Below, one piece after another: positions 23,713-35,118 of a stretch of DNA of 64,000 bases. Every line of letters starts with the position of its first letter. Positions within the stretch are counted from its first letter, which is position 1. The notes beneath the pieces were generated by a model. The model was not told the origin of the DNA. It was given only the letters and a program-made list of their open reading frames with translations, and did no database searches. Position numbers and translations under genes: made by a program. Origin of the DNA: DASQFQ01 sp963805525 (GTDB taxonomy: Bacteria; Actinomycetota; Thermoleophilia; Solirubrobacterales; Solirubrobacteraceae); assembly GCA_963805525.1 (NCBI GenBank), contig CAWDUT010000007.1, positions 868,001 to 932,000 of the forward strand, in the 5' to 3' direction.

Positions 23713-24864
23713 TTAGAGCCAGCCACGCTCTGTGGCGTGGAGCACGGCTTGGGCGCGGTCGACCGCGCCGAGCTTGCCGTAGATGTTGTGGAGGTGCGTG
23801 CGGACCGTCGACGTGCTCAGCGAGAGCTCGTGGGCGATCTGCTTGTAGACGTAGCCCTTGGCGAGGCGCTTCAGCACCTCGAGCTCGCGATTCGACAGCG
23901 GGCACGGCTCGACCGAGCGCGGGCGCTGCGAGGTCGGGTAGGGAAGGTCGTAGAGGACGCTGCGCAGCTCGGCGGGCCCGAAGCCGACCGCGCGGGCGGC
24001 CCGCAGCAGCTCGACGCTCGACACCGGCAGACCCTGCGCGTAGTGCGCGAGCATGTCGGCCAAGCGCACGAAGGCGGCGTCGCCGGCGGCGTCGTCGGAG
24101 TGATGGCGCTCGATCGCGGAGGCGATCGACTTCGGCAGATTCCAGCGCCGGGTCAGCACGCCGCCGACCAGCGCGTGGTCGACGCCGAGCTCGCGGCGCT
24201 CGTAGTGCAGGCGCTCCTCGGGCGTGCGGGCCGGGCCGTGGACCTGCTTCGGGTAGCCCGGGTAGGCGTGCATGAGCACGAGCTTGCCGACGTCGTGGAG
24301 CAGCGCGGTGACCAGCAGGCGATCGCGATGCGGGTAGTTGGCCTGGGCGGCGAGGCGGTCCGCGGCGCGTTGCACGGAGACGGCGTGGAGGCGGAAACGC
24401 TCGGGCGCGGCGTCCCATGTCTTGCCTCGCTCGAAGAACTCGAAGGTCTCGGCCGAGGCGGCGAGTTGCTGCACGGCCTCCGGGGAGAGGATCTCGACCG
24501 CGGTGACGATCGAGTCGACCTGGCCGCGCGTCTTGCCCTCGATCGAGTTTGCGAGCCGGAGGACGGCGATCACCAGCGCGACGTCGGACTCGATCGCGCC
24601 GACGACCTCGCTCACCGACGGGCGATCCTCGGCGATCAGCGCCAGCAGGCGGTTGCGCGACTCCGCCAGCGCCGGGAACAGCTCCAGCGCCTCGAAGGCC
24701 GCCGTGAGGCGCTTGCCGTGGCCCTCGTTGTGCGGGCGGCCGACCACGCTGGCCGGCGTCACCGGCCGCGGGCGCGGCCGAGGTGTCGCGCGCAGCGCGG
24801 AGAGGGCGGGGGGAGTCATCGTCGGTTGGTCGTCAGTCAGATCGGGAGGATCGGAGGCAGGCAT
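23713..24864 (-). CDS. HDOD-domain protein fused to a LuxR-type HTH
   Basis: A 383-residue fusion. Residues about 52-260 form an HDOD domain (ALELFPALAESRNRLLALI, IESDVALVIAVLRLANS, ILSPEAVQQLA) that retains an HD pair at H190-D191 (TALLHDVGKLV) and a later ERHHSDD. Residues about 320-380 are a LuxR HTH (LSNRELEVLKRLAKGYVYKQIA, LSTSTVRTHLHNIYGKL). HDOD proteins usually act in cyclic-dinucleotide or stress signalling; here the output is direct DNA binding. It follows gltX by 12 bases on the same strand and so is probably cotranscribed with glutamyl-tRNA synthetase. Function unknown. Confidence 0.85.
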   Translation of the reverse strand: MPASDPPDLTDDQPTMTPPALSALRATPRPRPRPVTPASVVGRPHNEGHGKRLTAAFEALELFPALAESRNRLLALIAEDRPSVSEVVGAIESDVALVIAVLRLANSIEGKTRGQVDSIVTAVEILSPEAVQQLAASAETFEFFERGKTWDAAPERFRLHAVSVQRAADRLAAQANYPHRDRLLVTALLHDVGKLVLMHAYPGYPKQVHGPARTPEERLHYERRELGVDHALVGGVLTRRWNLPKSIASAIERHHSDDAAGDAAFVRLADMLAHYAQGLPVSSVELLRAARAVGFGPAELRSVLYDLPYPTSQRPRSVEPCPLSNRELEVLKRLAKGYVYKQIAHELSLSTSTVRTHLHNIYGKLGAVDRAQAVLHATERGWL

Positions 24865-24876
24865 CGCTGGCCCGCT

Positions 24877-26229
24877 TCAGCGGGTATCGGCAGCCGTGGA
24901 CAAGTGGTTGAGGGCCGCGTCGATGCGGCGGAGAGATTCCTCGCGCCCGAGCAGCCTCAGGGTCTCGAATATGCCTGGTGAGACGGTGGTTCCGGCGAGC
25001 GCGACCCGGATCGGCTGGTAGAGCTTCGCCGGCTTGGTGCCGGTGCGCTCCAACACGCTCTGCAGCGCCCTTTCCAGGCTTTCGTCGCTCCACGGCTCGG
25101 GCACGTCGGCGAGCGCCGCGCGGGCCTGCTCCAGCCGCTCCAGGGCCTCGGGCGAGCCGAGCGTCTTCTCGCGCGCGGCGGCGTCATCGGCCGGCCCGTC
25201 GAAGAAAAAGCCGGCCAACGGCCAGAAATCGGACAACGTGGAGATCTTCTCCTGCGAGATCTCGGCCGCTCCGTGCAGCCCTTCCCGGCCCGTCAGGGCC
25301 TCCAGGCGCGCCGTCAGGTCGTCCAGCGGCAGCTCGCGCAGGTAGCGGCCGTTCATGTGGCGCAGCTTCTGCTCGTCGAACACCGCCGGCGACTTCGAGA
25401 CACGCTCGAGCGAGAACTCGTTCACGAGCTCGTCGGTGGTGAAGAACTCCTGGGACTCCTCGGTGCCCCAGCCCAGCAGCGCGAGGTAGTTGCGCACGGC
25501 CTCCGGCAGGTACCCGCGCTCGCGAAGCTCCTGCACAGAGGCGGCTCCATGGCGCTTGGAGAGCTTCTTGCCGTCGGGCCCGTGGAGGAGCGGGACGTGC
25601 GCGTAGAGCGGTGCGTCCTCCCCCATCGCCTGCAGGATCAGCATCTGCTTCGGGGTGTTGGAGTAGTGGTCGGCGCCGCGCACGACGTGGGTGACGCCCA
25701 TGTCGAGATCGTCCACCACGACGGCGAGGTGGTAGATCGGCGTGCCATCCGCCCGGGCGATCACCAGGTCGTCCTGGAGCGCGTTCTCGAACGCCGACTC
25801 GCCGCGGATCACGTCGCGCACCACGGTGGTGCCCTCGTCGGCGACCCGCAGGCGCACGGCGCCCTCGCCCTCGTCCTCGCCGCGGAAGCCGTGGTTGCCG
25901 TGCTCCTTGTGCCAGGCCTCGATCTCGTCGCGCCCGGCGGTCGAGCGGTAGGCGCGCCCGTCGTCGATCAGCTTCTGGACCACCTCGGCGTGGCGATCGG
26001 ACCGCTGCGACTGGAAGACCGGCTCCTCGTCGTGGTCCAGCTCGAGCCAGCGCAGCGCGTCGAAGATCTGCTCGACGTTCTCGACCGTCGAGCGCTCGCG
26101 GTCGGTGTCCTCGATCCGGAGCAGGAACTGGCCGCCGTGCCGCCGCGCGAGCAGCCAGTTGTACAGTGCCGTCCGCGCACCCCCGATGTGCAGGGCGCCT
26201 GTCGGGGACGGTGCGAAGCGGACGCGCAT
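24877..26229 (-). CDS. gltX: Glutamate--tRNA ligase
   Basis: A 450-residue class I aminoacyl-tRNA synthetase that charges tRNA-Glu. The HIGH-type motif is GALHIGGART (residues 11-20) after RFAPSPT, and the KMSKS-type motif is KKLSKRHGA near 237. An anticodon-binding helical domain fills the last 150 residues. The start is placed at MRVRFAPSPTG, the normal N-terminus; CAGACT lies 8 bases upstream. Whether it is discriminating or also charges tRNA-Gln cannot be settled from the window; most actinobacteria lacking glnS rely on the latter with GatCAB. Confidence 0.93.
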   Translation of the reverse strand: MRVRFAPSPTGALHIGGARTALYNWLLARRHGGQFLLRIEDTDRERSTVENVEQIFDALRWLELDHDEEPVFQSQRSDRHAEVVQKLIDDGRAYRSTAGRDEIEAWHKEHGNHGFRGEDEGEGAVRLRVADEGTTVVRDVIRGESAFENALQDDLVIARADGTPIYHLAVVVDDLDMGVTHVVRGADHYSNTPKQMLILQAMGEDAPLYAHVPLLHGPDGKKLSKRHGAASVQELRERGYLPEAVRNYLALLGWGTEESQEFFTTDELVNEFSLERVSKSPAVFDEQKLRHMNGRYLRELPLDDLTARLEALTGREGLHGAAEISQEKISTLSDFWPLAGFFFDGPADDAAAREKTLGSPEALERLEQARAALADVPEPWSDESLERALQSVLERTGTKPAKLYQPIRVALAGTTVSPGIFETLRLLGREESLRRIDAALNHLSTAADTR

Positions 26230-26269
26230 CTGGACACAGTCTGCCATGCGCTCCGGGCGTCCAGTTCCC

Positions 26270-27133
26270 ATGCTCATCGGTGCACACGTCTCCCCCGCCG
26301 GCGGCCCCGCGAATGCGGTGCAGCGAGGCGTGGAGCGAGGCTGCCACTCGATCCAGTTCTTCAACCAGAGCCCGCGGGCCTGGAAGCCGCGCGTCTACTC
26401 GGACGACGAGGTCACCGCGTTCCACGAGGCCATCGGCGCCTCAGACGTCGATTCGGTGCTCATCCACGCCGTCTATCTCCTCAACTGCGCGTCCGAGGAC
26501 AAGGAGATCCGCGACAAGTCGCTGACGGCGCTCACCGCGGCGCTGCAGGCGGGTGACGCGCTCGGCGCGGCCGGCGTCGTGCTGCACCCCGGCTCGGCGC
26601 TCAAGGGCGGCGGACCGGTCGACAAGGCCCTCACCCGCGCCGCCGAGACGATCGCCGAGGCGCTGGCGGAGTCCGAGAACTGCCAGCTGCACCTCGAGGA
26701 CACCGCCGGCGCCGGCGGCACGCTCGGCCGCTCCTTCGAGGAGCTGGCGAGCCTGATCGAGCAGGCCGGCGGCGGCAAGCGGCTCGCCGTCTGCCTCGAC
26801 TCCTGCCACCTGCTGGCTTCCGGCTACGACGTGGCCACCGCCGAGGGCCTGGCCGGCGTGGTCGACGACTTCGACGCGATCGTCGGCCTCGACCGCCTCG
26901 CCTCGCTGCACTTCAACGACTCGGCCACCCCGCTCGGCTCCAACGTCGACCGCCACGCGCCGCCCGGCGAAGGCCACCTCGGCCGCGAGGGCTGCGCGGC
27001 GTTCCTCTCGGAGCCGCGGTTCGAGGGGATGCCGGTGATCCTCGAGGGCCCCGGGATCGACGGCAAGGGGATCGTCCCCGAGGACATCGCGCTGGCGCAC
27101 GAGCTGCGCGACGAGGGCGTCGCCGCCCGCTAG
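26270..27133 (+). CDS. nfo: Deoxyribonuclease IV (AP endonuclease)
   Basis: A 287-residue TIM-barrel endonuclease IV, which cuts 5' of abasic sites in base excision repair using three metal ions. Metal-ligand segments are visible: IGAHVSPAGG at the start, LIHAVYLLNCAS near 64, VVLHPGSALKGG near 105, LHLEDTAGAGG near 143, CLDSCHLLASGYD near 177, HFNDSATPLGSNVDRH near 213 and ILEGPGIDG near 261. Length is normal. It is divergent from gltX with 40 bases between starts. Its TAG stop directly abuts the stop of the giant repeat gene (TAGCTA). Confidence 0.93.
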   Translation: MLIGAHVSPAGGPANAVQRGVERGCHSIQFFNQSPRAWKPRVYSDDEVTAFHEAIGASDVDSVLIHAVYLLNCASEDKEIRDKSLTALTAALQAGDALGAAGVVLHPGSALKGGGPVDKALTRAAETIAEALAESENCQLHLEDTAGAGGTLGRSFEELASLIEQAGGGKRLAVCLDSCHLLASGYDVATAEGLAGVVDDFDAIVGLDRLASLHFNDSATPLGSNVDRHAPPGEGHLGREGCAAFLSEPRFEGMPVILEGPGIDGKGIVPEDIALAHELRDEGVAAR

Positions 27134-30100
27134 CTAGCGCTTCACCGTCACGCGCTTCGTGACCGCCCCGGCCCGGACGGTCAGCTTCACCGAGCGCGCC
27201 TTCTTCAGCGCCTTCCTGGCCTTGGCGGTGAGCTTGATCTTGAGCTTCAGGCTCCCGCCGACCGTGCGCGTGACGGTGCCGACGACCGTGGCCCGCTTGC
27301 CGAGCTTGAGCGTCTTGGCCGTCTTCTTGTCGACCACGAGCTGGAGCTTGAGCGTGCACGAGCAGGTCACGCGCACCGCGAGGCCCTTGGCGAGCACCGC
27401 CTTCAACTTCTGCTTCGCCACCGCGAGCGTGGGCGCCGGCGGCGGGCCGCCCGAGCGGCCGCCGGCCGGAGGCGCCGGGGGACTGCCACCGGCCGGCGGC
27501 GTCGTGGAGCCGCCGCCGCTCGGCGCGCTGATCGTCACGCTCTTCGTGGCGCTCGCGGTCTGGCCCTCGTCGTCCTTCGCCCGCACGGCCACGGTGTGGC
27601 TCCCGGGCGCGTCGAAGCGCGGCGAGAGGGTCGCGGACGCGCCCGTCTGCACCACCGCGCCGTCGACGCTGAAGCGGTACTCGTCGATCGAGCCGCCGTC
27701 GGGGTCGTCCGCGCTGGCGACGAAGTGCAGCGTCGTCCCCTTGGCCGCGCTGGAGTGATCGACGGCCAGCGAGACGGTCGGCGGCGCGATCACCGTCAGC
27801 GTGACCGTGGCCGGGCTCGACTCCAGGTCGGAGTCGCTCGCGCCGTAGGTGAACGAGTCCTCGCCGTGGTAGCCGTCGTCCGGCGTGTAGGTGACCTTGC
27901 CGCCCGCGATCGCGCCCAGCGTGCCGTGGTCCGGCGCGTCGACGATGCTGAGCGTCAGCGGGTCGTCCTCGCCGTCGCTGCAGCTCAGCTGGATCTCGGT
28001 CGCCTCGCCGGCCGGGGCGGTCCTCGCCACCGGATCGCAGGTCGGCGCCGTGTTCGGCGGCGGGATCACGGTGATCGAGACCGTCGCGGGCGCCGAGGTG
28101 GCGGTGCCGTCGCTCGCGCGGTACGTGAACGAGTCGGGGCCGGAGTAGTGCGCGGCCGGCGTGTAGGTGACCTTGCCGCCGGAGATCGCGCCGAGCGTGC
28201 CGTGCGCGGGCCCGCTCGCCGTCTCGAGCGTGACGTCGTCGCCGTCGGGATCCGCGCACGTGAGCGTGACCTCGACCGGCTCGCCCGCGGGCGTCTCGGC
28301 GCTGACGGGGTCGCAGGCCGGCGGGCGCGTGACCGTGAGGGAGACGGTGGCCGTCTCGAGGGTGCCGCCGTCGCCGTCGTCCGCGCGGTAGGTGAACGAA
28401 TCAGGCCCGAAGTAGCCGTCAGCGGGCGTGTACGTCACCTTGCCGCCCGCGATCGCGCCCAGCGTGCCCTGCGCCGGAGCATCGACCACCGAGAGCGTCA
28501 GCGGGTCGTCGTCCTGGTCCAGGCAGTCGAGCGTGATCGAGAGAGCCTGGCCCACGGCGGTCTTCTCATGCAGCAGGTCCCGGCAGACCGGCGCGCGGCT
28601 GATCGTGATCGTCGCGGTGGCGGGCGCGGAATCCGACGTGCCGTCGCCGGCGACGTAGGTGAAGCTGTCCTGCCCGGAGGCGCCGGCGTTGGGTGTGTAG
28701 GTCACGGCGTTGCCGCTGATGGCGCCGAGTGTGCCCTTCGACGGGCCGCCGGCGATCGAGAGCGTGAGCGGGTCGCCGTCCGCGTCCGAGCAGCTCAGCG
28801 GGACCGAGACGGACGTCGCGGCGCGGGTGCGGCGTGCGACGGCGTCGCAGCGCGGCGGGTGCGTGATCGCGATCGTGACCGTGGCGGGCTGCGACGTCGC
28901 GACCCCGTCCGAGGCGGTGTAGGTGAAGCTGTCCTGGCCGTCGGCGTCGAGGTCGGGCGTGTAGGTGACGGAGCTCGGGCCGAACGCGCTCAGCGTGCCC
29001 TGGGCCGGGCCGGTCGCCTTCGCCAGCGTCAGGTCGTCGCCGTCGGGGTCCGTGCAGGTCAGCGGGATCGTCACCGCGCTGCCGGCCCGGGCGGTCAGGG
29101 AGGCGTCGTCGCAGGTCGGCGGCCGGGAGATCGTCACGTGCGCCGTGGCAGGCGCGGAATCGGCCGTTCCGTCGGTCGCGCGGTAGGTGAACGAGTCGGC
29201 GCCGTACTCGCCGCTCGCCGGCGTGTAGACGACCATGCCGCCGGCGATCGCGCCGAGGCTGCCCTTCGACGGCTGCGTGACCGCGGAGAGCGTGAGCGTG
29301 TCTCCGTCAGGGTCCGTGCACGCCAGCGGCACCTGGACCGCCGTGTCGGCCGCGGTGCGCACCGACGCGTCGTCGCAGCTCGGCGGCCGCGAGATCGTGA
29401 TCGAGACGGTCGCCGGGGCGCCGTCGCCCTGGCCGTCGTCGGCCGAGTAGGTGAACGAGTCGGCCCCGAACGCGCCCGCGTCGGGCGTGTAGGTGACCTC
29501 GCCGCCGCTGATCGCGCCCAGCGAGCCCTTGGAGGGGCCGTCGCCGATCGCGAGCGTGAGCGCGTCGCCGTCGGCGTCCGAGCAGCTCAGCGGGATCGTC
29601 ACCGCGGTGTCGACCGCCGTCCGGAGCGACACGTCGTCGCAGGCCGGCGCGTGCGAGATCGAGATCGTGACCGTCGCGGGAGCCGAGAGGGCGACGCCGT
29701 CGGAGGCACGGTAGGTGAACGAGTCCACGCCCGCGGCGTTCGCATCGGGCGTGTAGGTCACCGCGCCGCCGGAGACCGGGCCGAGCGTGCCCTCGGCGGG
29801 CGGGTCGACCGTCGCGAGCGTGAGCGCGTCGCCGTCAGGATCCGAGCAGGTGAGCGGGATGCTCACCGGCGTGCCCGCGCGGGCGGCGAGCGAGATGTCG
29901 TCGCAGCTCGGCGGCCGCGAGATCGTCACGTGCACCGTGGCGGGCGCGGAATCGGCCGTTCCGTCGGTCGCGCGGTACGTGAACGAGTCGGCGCCGAACT
30001 GGCCGGCGGCCGACGTGTACGTGACGGTGCTGCCGGTGAACGCGCCGAGCGAGCCCTTCGACGGGTCCGTGACCTTCAGGTAGCTCAGCGAGTCGCCCGC

Positions 30101-33100
30101 GTCGGGGTCGCTGCAGGCCAGCGGCACCTCGACCGGCGCGCCGACCGCCGTGCGCACCGAGACGTCGTCGCAGCTCGACGGGCGCGTGATCGTGATCGTC
30201 ACGGTGGCGGGCGCCGACGCGGCGGTGCCGTCGCTCGCGCGGTAGGTGAACGTGTCGGTCCCGGACGCGCCGGCGTCGGGCGTGTAGGTCACCGAGCCGC
30301 TCGAGATCGCGCCCAGCGAGCCCTTCGACGGCCCGCTGCCGATCGAGAGCGTGAGCGGATCGCCGTCCGGGTCCGTGCAGGTCAGCGGGACGTTGACCGC
30401 GGAGCCGGCCGCGGTCCGCCGCGCCACGTCCTGGCAGCTCGGCGGGCGCGTGATCGTGATCGAGGCGGTCGCCGGCGCGGAGGTCGCCCCGCCGTCGGAC
30501 GCCGTGAAGGTGAAGGTGTCCGCGCCGAACGCCCCGGCGTCGGGCGTGTAGGTCACCGAGCCGCCGGAGACCGCACCCAGCGAGCCTTTCGACGGGGCGT
30601 CCTCGATCGCGAGCGTGAGCGCGTCGCCCTCCGGATCCGTGCAGGTCAGCGGCACCGAAACGGGGTCGCCGGCCGCCGTGGTGCGCGCGACGTCGTCGCA
30701 GCTGGGCGCGCGCGTGACCGTGATCGAGACGGTGCCGGGATCCGCGGCGGCCGTGCCGTCGCTCGCCCCGTACGTGAACGAGTCCTCGCCGAAGTAGCCG
30801 CCGTCGGGCGTGTAGGTCACCGCGCCGCCCGCGATCGCGCTCGAGCGAGCCGTGGGCCGGGCCGTCAACCAGAGCCAGCGTGAGGTCGTCCCCGTCGGGA
30901 TCCATACAGCTGAGCGGCACCGACACCGCGACGCCGACGGCCGTCCGCCGCGCCACGTCGTCGCAGGCCGGCGCGCGGGTGACGGCGAGCCTGACCGTCG
31001 CCGCCGGGCCGGTCGCGCGGCCGTCGGTGGCGCGGTAGGTGAACGAGTCGGCGCCGGCGTAGCCGTCATCCGGGGTGTAGAGGACCTGGTCGGTGCCCTG
31101 GTCGATCGTGCCGACGTGGCCGTGGGTCGCGCCGGCGACGAGCTGGAGCGTCACGGCATCGCCCTCCGGGTCGCTGCAGGCGAGTTGGAGCGTCGTCGGC
31201 GCGGCCGGGGCCACGGAGCGCGAAACGTTCGAGCACGTCGGCGGCTGGTTGGTGGAGGGCGTGACCGTGATCTGCACGGTCTGCGTGGCCGAGTACGCGG
31301 CGCCGTCGGAGGCGCGGAACGCGAACGCGTCGGCGCCGTCGTAGCCCGCGTCGGGCGTGTAGGTGCGGCTGCCGTCGGCGGCGGGAGCGCCGAGCGTGCC
31401 GTGCGCGGGCGGGGTCGTGATCTCGTAGGCCACCGTCTCGCCGTCGCTGTCGGTGCAGCCCGGCGCCGGCACGCTGAGGACGGTGTCGGCCTCGACCGCG
31501 TAGGCGTATGGCCCTGCGCAGGCCGGCGGGTGGTTGGTGTGGGAGACGTCGACGTTGACGGTCGAGATCCCCGACTGCCCGCCGTGGTCGTCGGCCGCGC
31601 GGTAGGTGAACGAGTCGCTTCCGACGTAGCCCGTGGTGGCCGTGTAGCGCAGCACGCCACCGCTGTCGGTCAGCGTGCCGTGCTGCGGCTCGCTCTGCTT
31701 CGAGAGCGCCAATGGGTCGTTGTCGCCGTCGGTGCAGGACGGGCTCACCGTCTGCTGCTGGCCCGCCTCGGCCGCGACCGTGATCGACGGCGGGCAGACC
31801 GGCGCGGCGTTCTGGCTCGCGTCGACGGTGATGACCTGGGTCTGGGTCGCGCTGTCGCCCGCGGTGGTGCTGTGGGCGTGCCAGGTGAACGTCGCGTCCC
31901 CCTGGGTGGCGCCGGCGGCGTAGGAGCGGCCGGCCCCGCTCCCGCTCAGCGTGCCGCGGGCGGGCGGCGAGTCGATCACGTAGCTGAGCGCGCCGCGCGA
32001 CGGGTCGTCGCAGTCGAACGTGATGGCGCGGCTCGTGTTCGGGCGCAGCACGACCGGCGAGCTCGGCGCGCAGGTCGGCGGCTCCGGGGCGGTGACGTCC
32101 ACGTGGTGCGTGGCCGGCGCGGACTCGCCGCCGTGGCCGTCGGAGGCCTTGTAGTTGAACTGGTCCGGGCCGGTGAAGCCCGTGGCCGGCGTGTAGACGA
32201 GCGTCCCGCCGCTGTCGCTGAGCGTGCCGTGGGCGGGCGAGGACAGCTTGGTGTAGCTGAGCGTGTCCTGGTCCTCGTCGTCGCAGAACGGCGCGAGCAT
32301 CTTGCTCGCGTTCGGTGCGACCGTCTCGGGGAAGCCCGAGTTGCTGATGCAGTCGGGCGGCGAGTTGGTGGCGGGGTCGAGGTGGACGACCTGTGTGGCG
32401 GTGGCGCTCGTGCCGTTGGCGCTGGTGGCGCGGAACGAGTAGGCGTCGTTGCCCTGGGCGGCGCCGGCGGTGTACGTGCGGACCTGCTCCGGCCCGTCGC
32501 CCGCCGGCGAGAGCGTCCCGAGGTCGGGCGCGTCCGTGATCTGGAACGTCAGGGGGTCGCCGAAGGCGTCGGAGCAGTCGAGGCTGACGCTCTTGGCGTG
32601 CGAGGGCCGGATGCTGATCGCGGACGGCGTGTTGCAGGTCGGCGCCACCGGCAGGACGACGTTGACCGAGAACGTCTTGGTGCTGCTCCCGCCGTGGCCG
32701 TCGCTGGCCACGTAGCCGAACGAGTCGGGCCCGGTGTAGGCCGGGTCCGACGTGTAGGAGATGACGCCGTTGGAGGCGGTCGCCGTGCCGTGCTGCGGGT
32801 CCGGCACGGCGCGGGTGAACGTGAGCGGGTCGTCGTCGGGGTCGGCACACCAGCTCGCGATCGGCATCGCGCGGGTGCGGCCCTGGACGATGTCCTGCGG
32901 CACGCCGGAGTTGGAGCCGCACGCGGGCGCGCCGTTGGTGTTCGGGTCGACCGTGAACTGCTGGGTGATGACCGCGCTCTCGCCCCCTGAGCTGACGCCC
33001 TTGAAGCTGAAGCTGTCCGACCCGGCGCCGGCCGGCGCCGTGTAGGTGCGGACGTTGCTGGTCGAGTCGCCCGGCGGGCTCAGCGTGCCACTCGGCGGCG

Positions 33101-35009
33101 TGACGATCTTGTAGGTGACCGGCTGGGAGTCGGGGTCCGTGCAGTTGAAGCCGACGGACTTCGCCTGGCCGGGGCGCAGCGTGATCGGCGCGCCCGCCGA
33201 GCAGGTCGGCGCGACGCTGGCGAGGACCTGGAGGTGCTCGGTCATGACGGCCGAGGCGAGGCCGCGGTCGTCGCGGGCGACGTACGTGAACGAGTCGGTG
33301 CCGGTGTAGCTGCCGGCCGGCGTGTAGTCGAGCGTGGCCGCCGGGCCGCTGGTGACCGTGCCGTGGGAGGCCGCGCTCTGGCGGGTGAAGAGCATCGGGT
33401 CGCCGTCGGGGTCGCGGCAGACGGCGCCGAGGTCGAGCGTGGTCGTCCTCCCCGTCGCGACGCGCTTGGGGCTGAACGTGTTGTCGTTGCAGGACGGCGC
33501 GCGGTTGTAGGTGGCGTCGATCGTGGCCGTGACGGTCTGCGGGTCGCTGTCGCCGGCGACGTTGCTCGCCTTCAGGGTGAAGCTGTCGGTGCCCGAGGCG
33601 CTCGCATTGGCGGTGTAGGTGACCACGCCCATCTCGTCGAACACGCCCAGCGTGCCCTTCGACGGGGCGCTGTGGGAGTAGGTCTGCGGGTCGTTCTGGG
33701 GGCTCCAGCAGGCGAGCTCGAGGTCGACGCTGCGGCCGGGCCGCACGCTGACCGCGATCGGGCCCTGGAAGCAGGTGGGCGGCTCGGGGGCGTTGACGTT
33801 GACCTGGACCTGGCCGGCCGTCGAGCCGCCGTGGCCGTCGGAGACCGTGAACGGGACGTGGTCCTCGCCGAGCCAGTCGCTGTCGGCGGTGTAGACGACG
33901 CCGTCAGCGCTCGTCGCGCTCGTGCCGTGGCCGGGGGCGGCGCCGGCCGTGTAGGTGAGGTTGTCGTCGTCGGGGTCGGTGCAGTTGGCGAACAGCAGCT
34001 GCGGGCGGTCCTGGTAGACGACCTGCGGGCCGTCGTCGGTGCAGACCGGCGGGGAGTTGATCGACGGGCCGGTGGTGATCGCCTGGGTCACGTCCGGGCT
34101 GATGCCGCTGGCGCCGGTGGCGCGGACCGTGAACGAGTCGGCGCCGGTGGCGCCGGGGTTGGCGGTGTAGGTGCGCTCGGGGTCGACGCGCGCGCCGGAC
34201 GGCGCCAGCGTGCCCTTGGCCGGCGGGGTGCCGATCTCGTAGCGGTGGATGCCGAAGTCGTCGTCGGGCCACGTGCAGTCGACCGTGACGTCGCGGCTCT
34301 TGCCGGAGCGGACCTGGATCGCCGGCGGGGTCGAGCACAGCGGCGTGTTGGCGACGTGGAGCTTCTGCGAGTAGGTGTCGGCCAGCGCGCCGTCGGAGGC
34401 GCGGAGCGTGAACGAGTCCTCGCCCGTGTAGGCCGCGGCCGGCGTGTAGTCGACCTGGAAGTCCTGCTGGTTGGAGAGCGTGCCGTGCGCGGGGCCGCTG
34501 ATCGGCGTGTAGGTGAGGTGCTGGTCCTGCGTGTCCTGGTCGGTGCAGAAGAACGCGATCGTGATCGTCTGGCCAACCTTGGCGTGGAAGGTGCCGTTCG
34601 TGTCGCAGTGCGGCGCGTGGTCCTCGGTGATGATCAGGTCGAAGCCGAACGTCGGCGAGTTCTGGCTTCCCGCGTGGGCCTGGAAGCTGAAGCCGTCCGG
34701 GCCGGTGTAGGAGCCGGAGGGCGTGTAGGTCGCGTCGAAGTAGCCGGTCTGCGCGTTGCGGACGAACGCGCTCAGCGTGCCCTGCGCGGGCGTGGAGTGC
34801 GTCACCGTGACGGTGTCGCCGTCGGCGTCGAAGCAGTTGATGCTCAGCGTGATCGGCTTGCCGGTGCGCAGGATCTCGCTGTTGCCCGTCGTGTCGCAGT
34901 CCGGCGCGGTCTGGGCGGCGGCCAGAGCCGGGCAGGCCAACGCCAGCACGGTCGCCAACAACGCCCCGTACACCCATGCTGCGACTCGCCTTCCGTGGGC
35001 GCCCTGCAC
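27134..35009 (-). CDS. Giant secreted cadherin-like tandem-repeat protein, interrupted by a one-base frameshift
   Basis: Read with one base removed, this is a single frame of 2625 codons. A signal peptide (AALLATVLALACPALAAAQ-like, residues 12-33) is followed by 26 repeats of 85-97 residues of the bacterial cadherin-like (Cadherin_5/Big_9) type, each with a Cys pair (PxCDD and CTDPDGD), GTLGAISGG, VTYTPDAG and DSFTYRASDG. A PKD-like domain, a Pro/Gly-rich linker and a basic beta-rich C-terminal domain (LKLKIKLTAKARKALKKA) follow; there is no sortase signal or membrane helix. GTG start with GGAG six bases upstream. At 30841 an extra T (A on the coding strand) shifts the frame inside repeat 15: native sequence stops after about 1389 residues and 335 foreign residues follow. 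Sequencing error or a real mutation are both possible. Likely a surface adhesin or matrix protein. Confidence 0.85.
27785..34904 (-). repeat. Array of 26 cadherin-like repeats (about 250-290 bp each)
   Basis: Repeats 1-14 (N-terminal half) are divergent and several alternate between two subtypes; one has ITLRPGQAKSVGF-type starts, the other ends in SDGHGGS-type strands. Repeats 15-26 are nearly uniform. Within them a three-repeat block is duplicated with a 792-bp period: the stretch at 29151-29185 recurs almost unchanged at 29943-29977. Short DNA arms make the array prone to recombination. Confidence 0.8.
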
Positions 35010-35118
35010 ACCACTCCGTTTCGTCGCCGATCGGCCGGGCCTTGAGAATTGGCGCTGCCGAACGGACGCCCGGCCACTGCGCCGACCCGCCGACGGTCCG
35101 GCTAGGCTCCCGGCCGGG

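Noticed and set aside
27596..30883. 1095-codon open frame on the plus strand
   Set aside because: Antisense shadow of the cadherin repeats; the periodic RDRDG-like pattern mirrors the repeat units of the real gene.
27785..34904. Evenly spaced repeats that could suggest a CRISPR array
   Set aside because: Period of about 260 bp, imperfect repeats, all in one protein frame. No short repeat/spacer structure and no cas genes.
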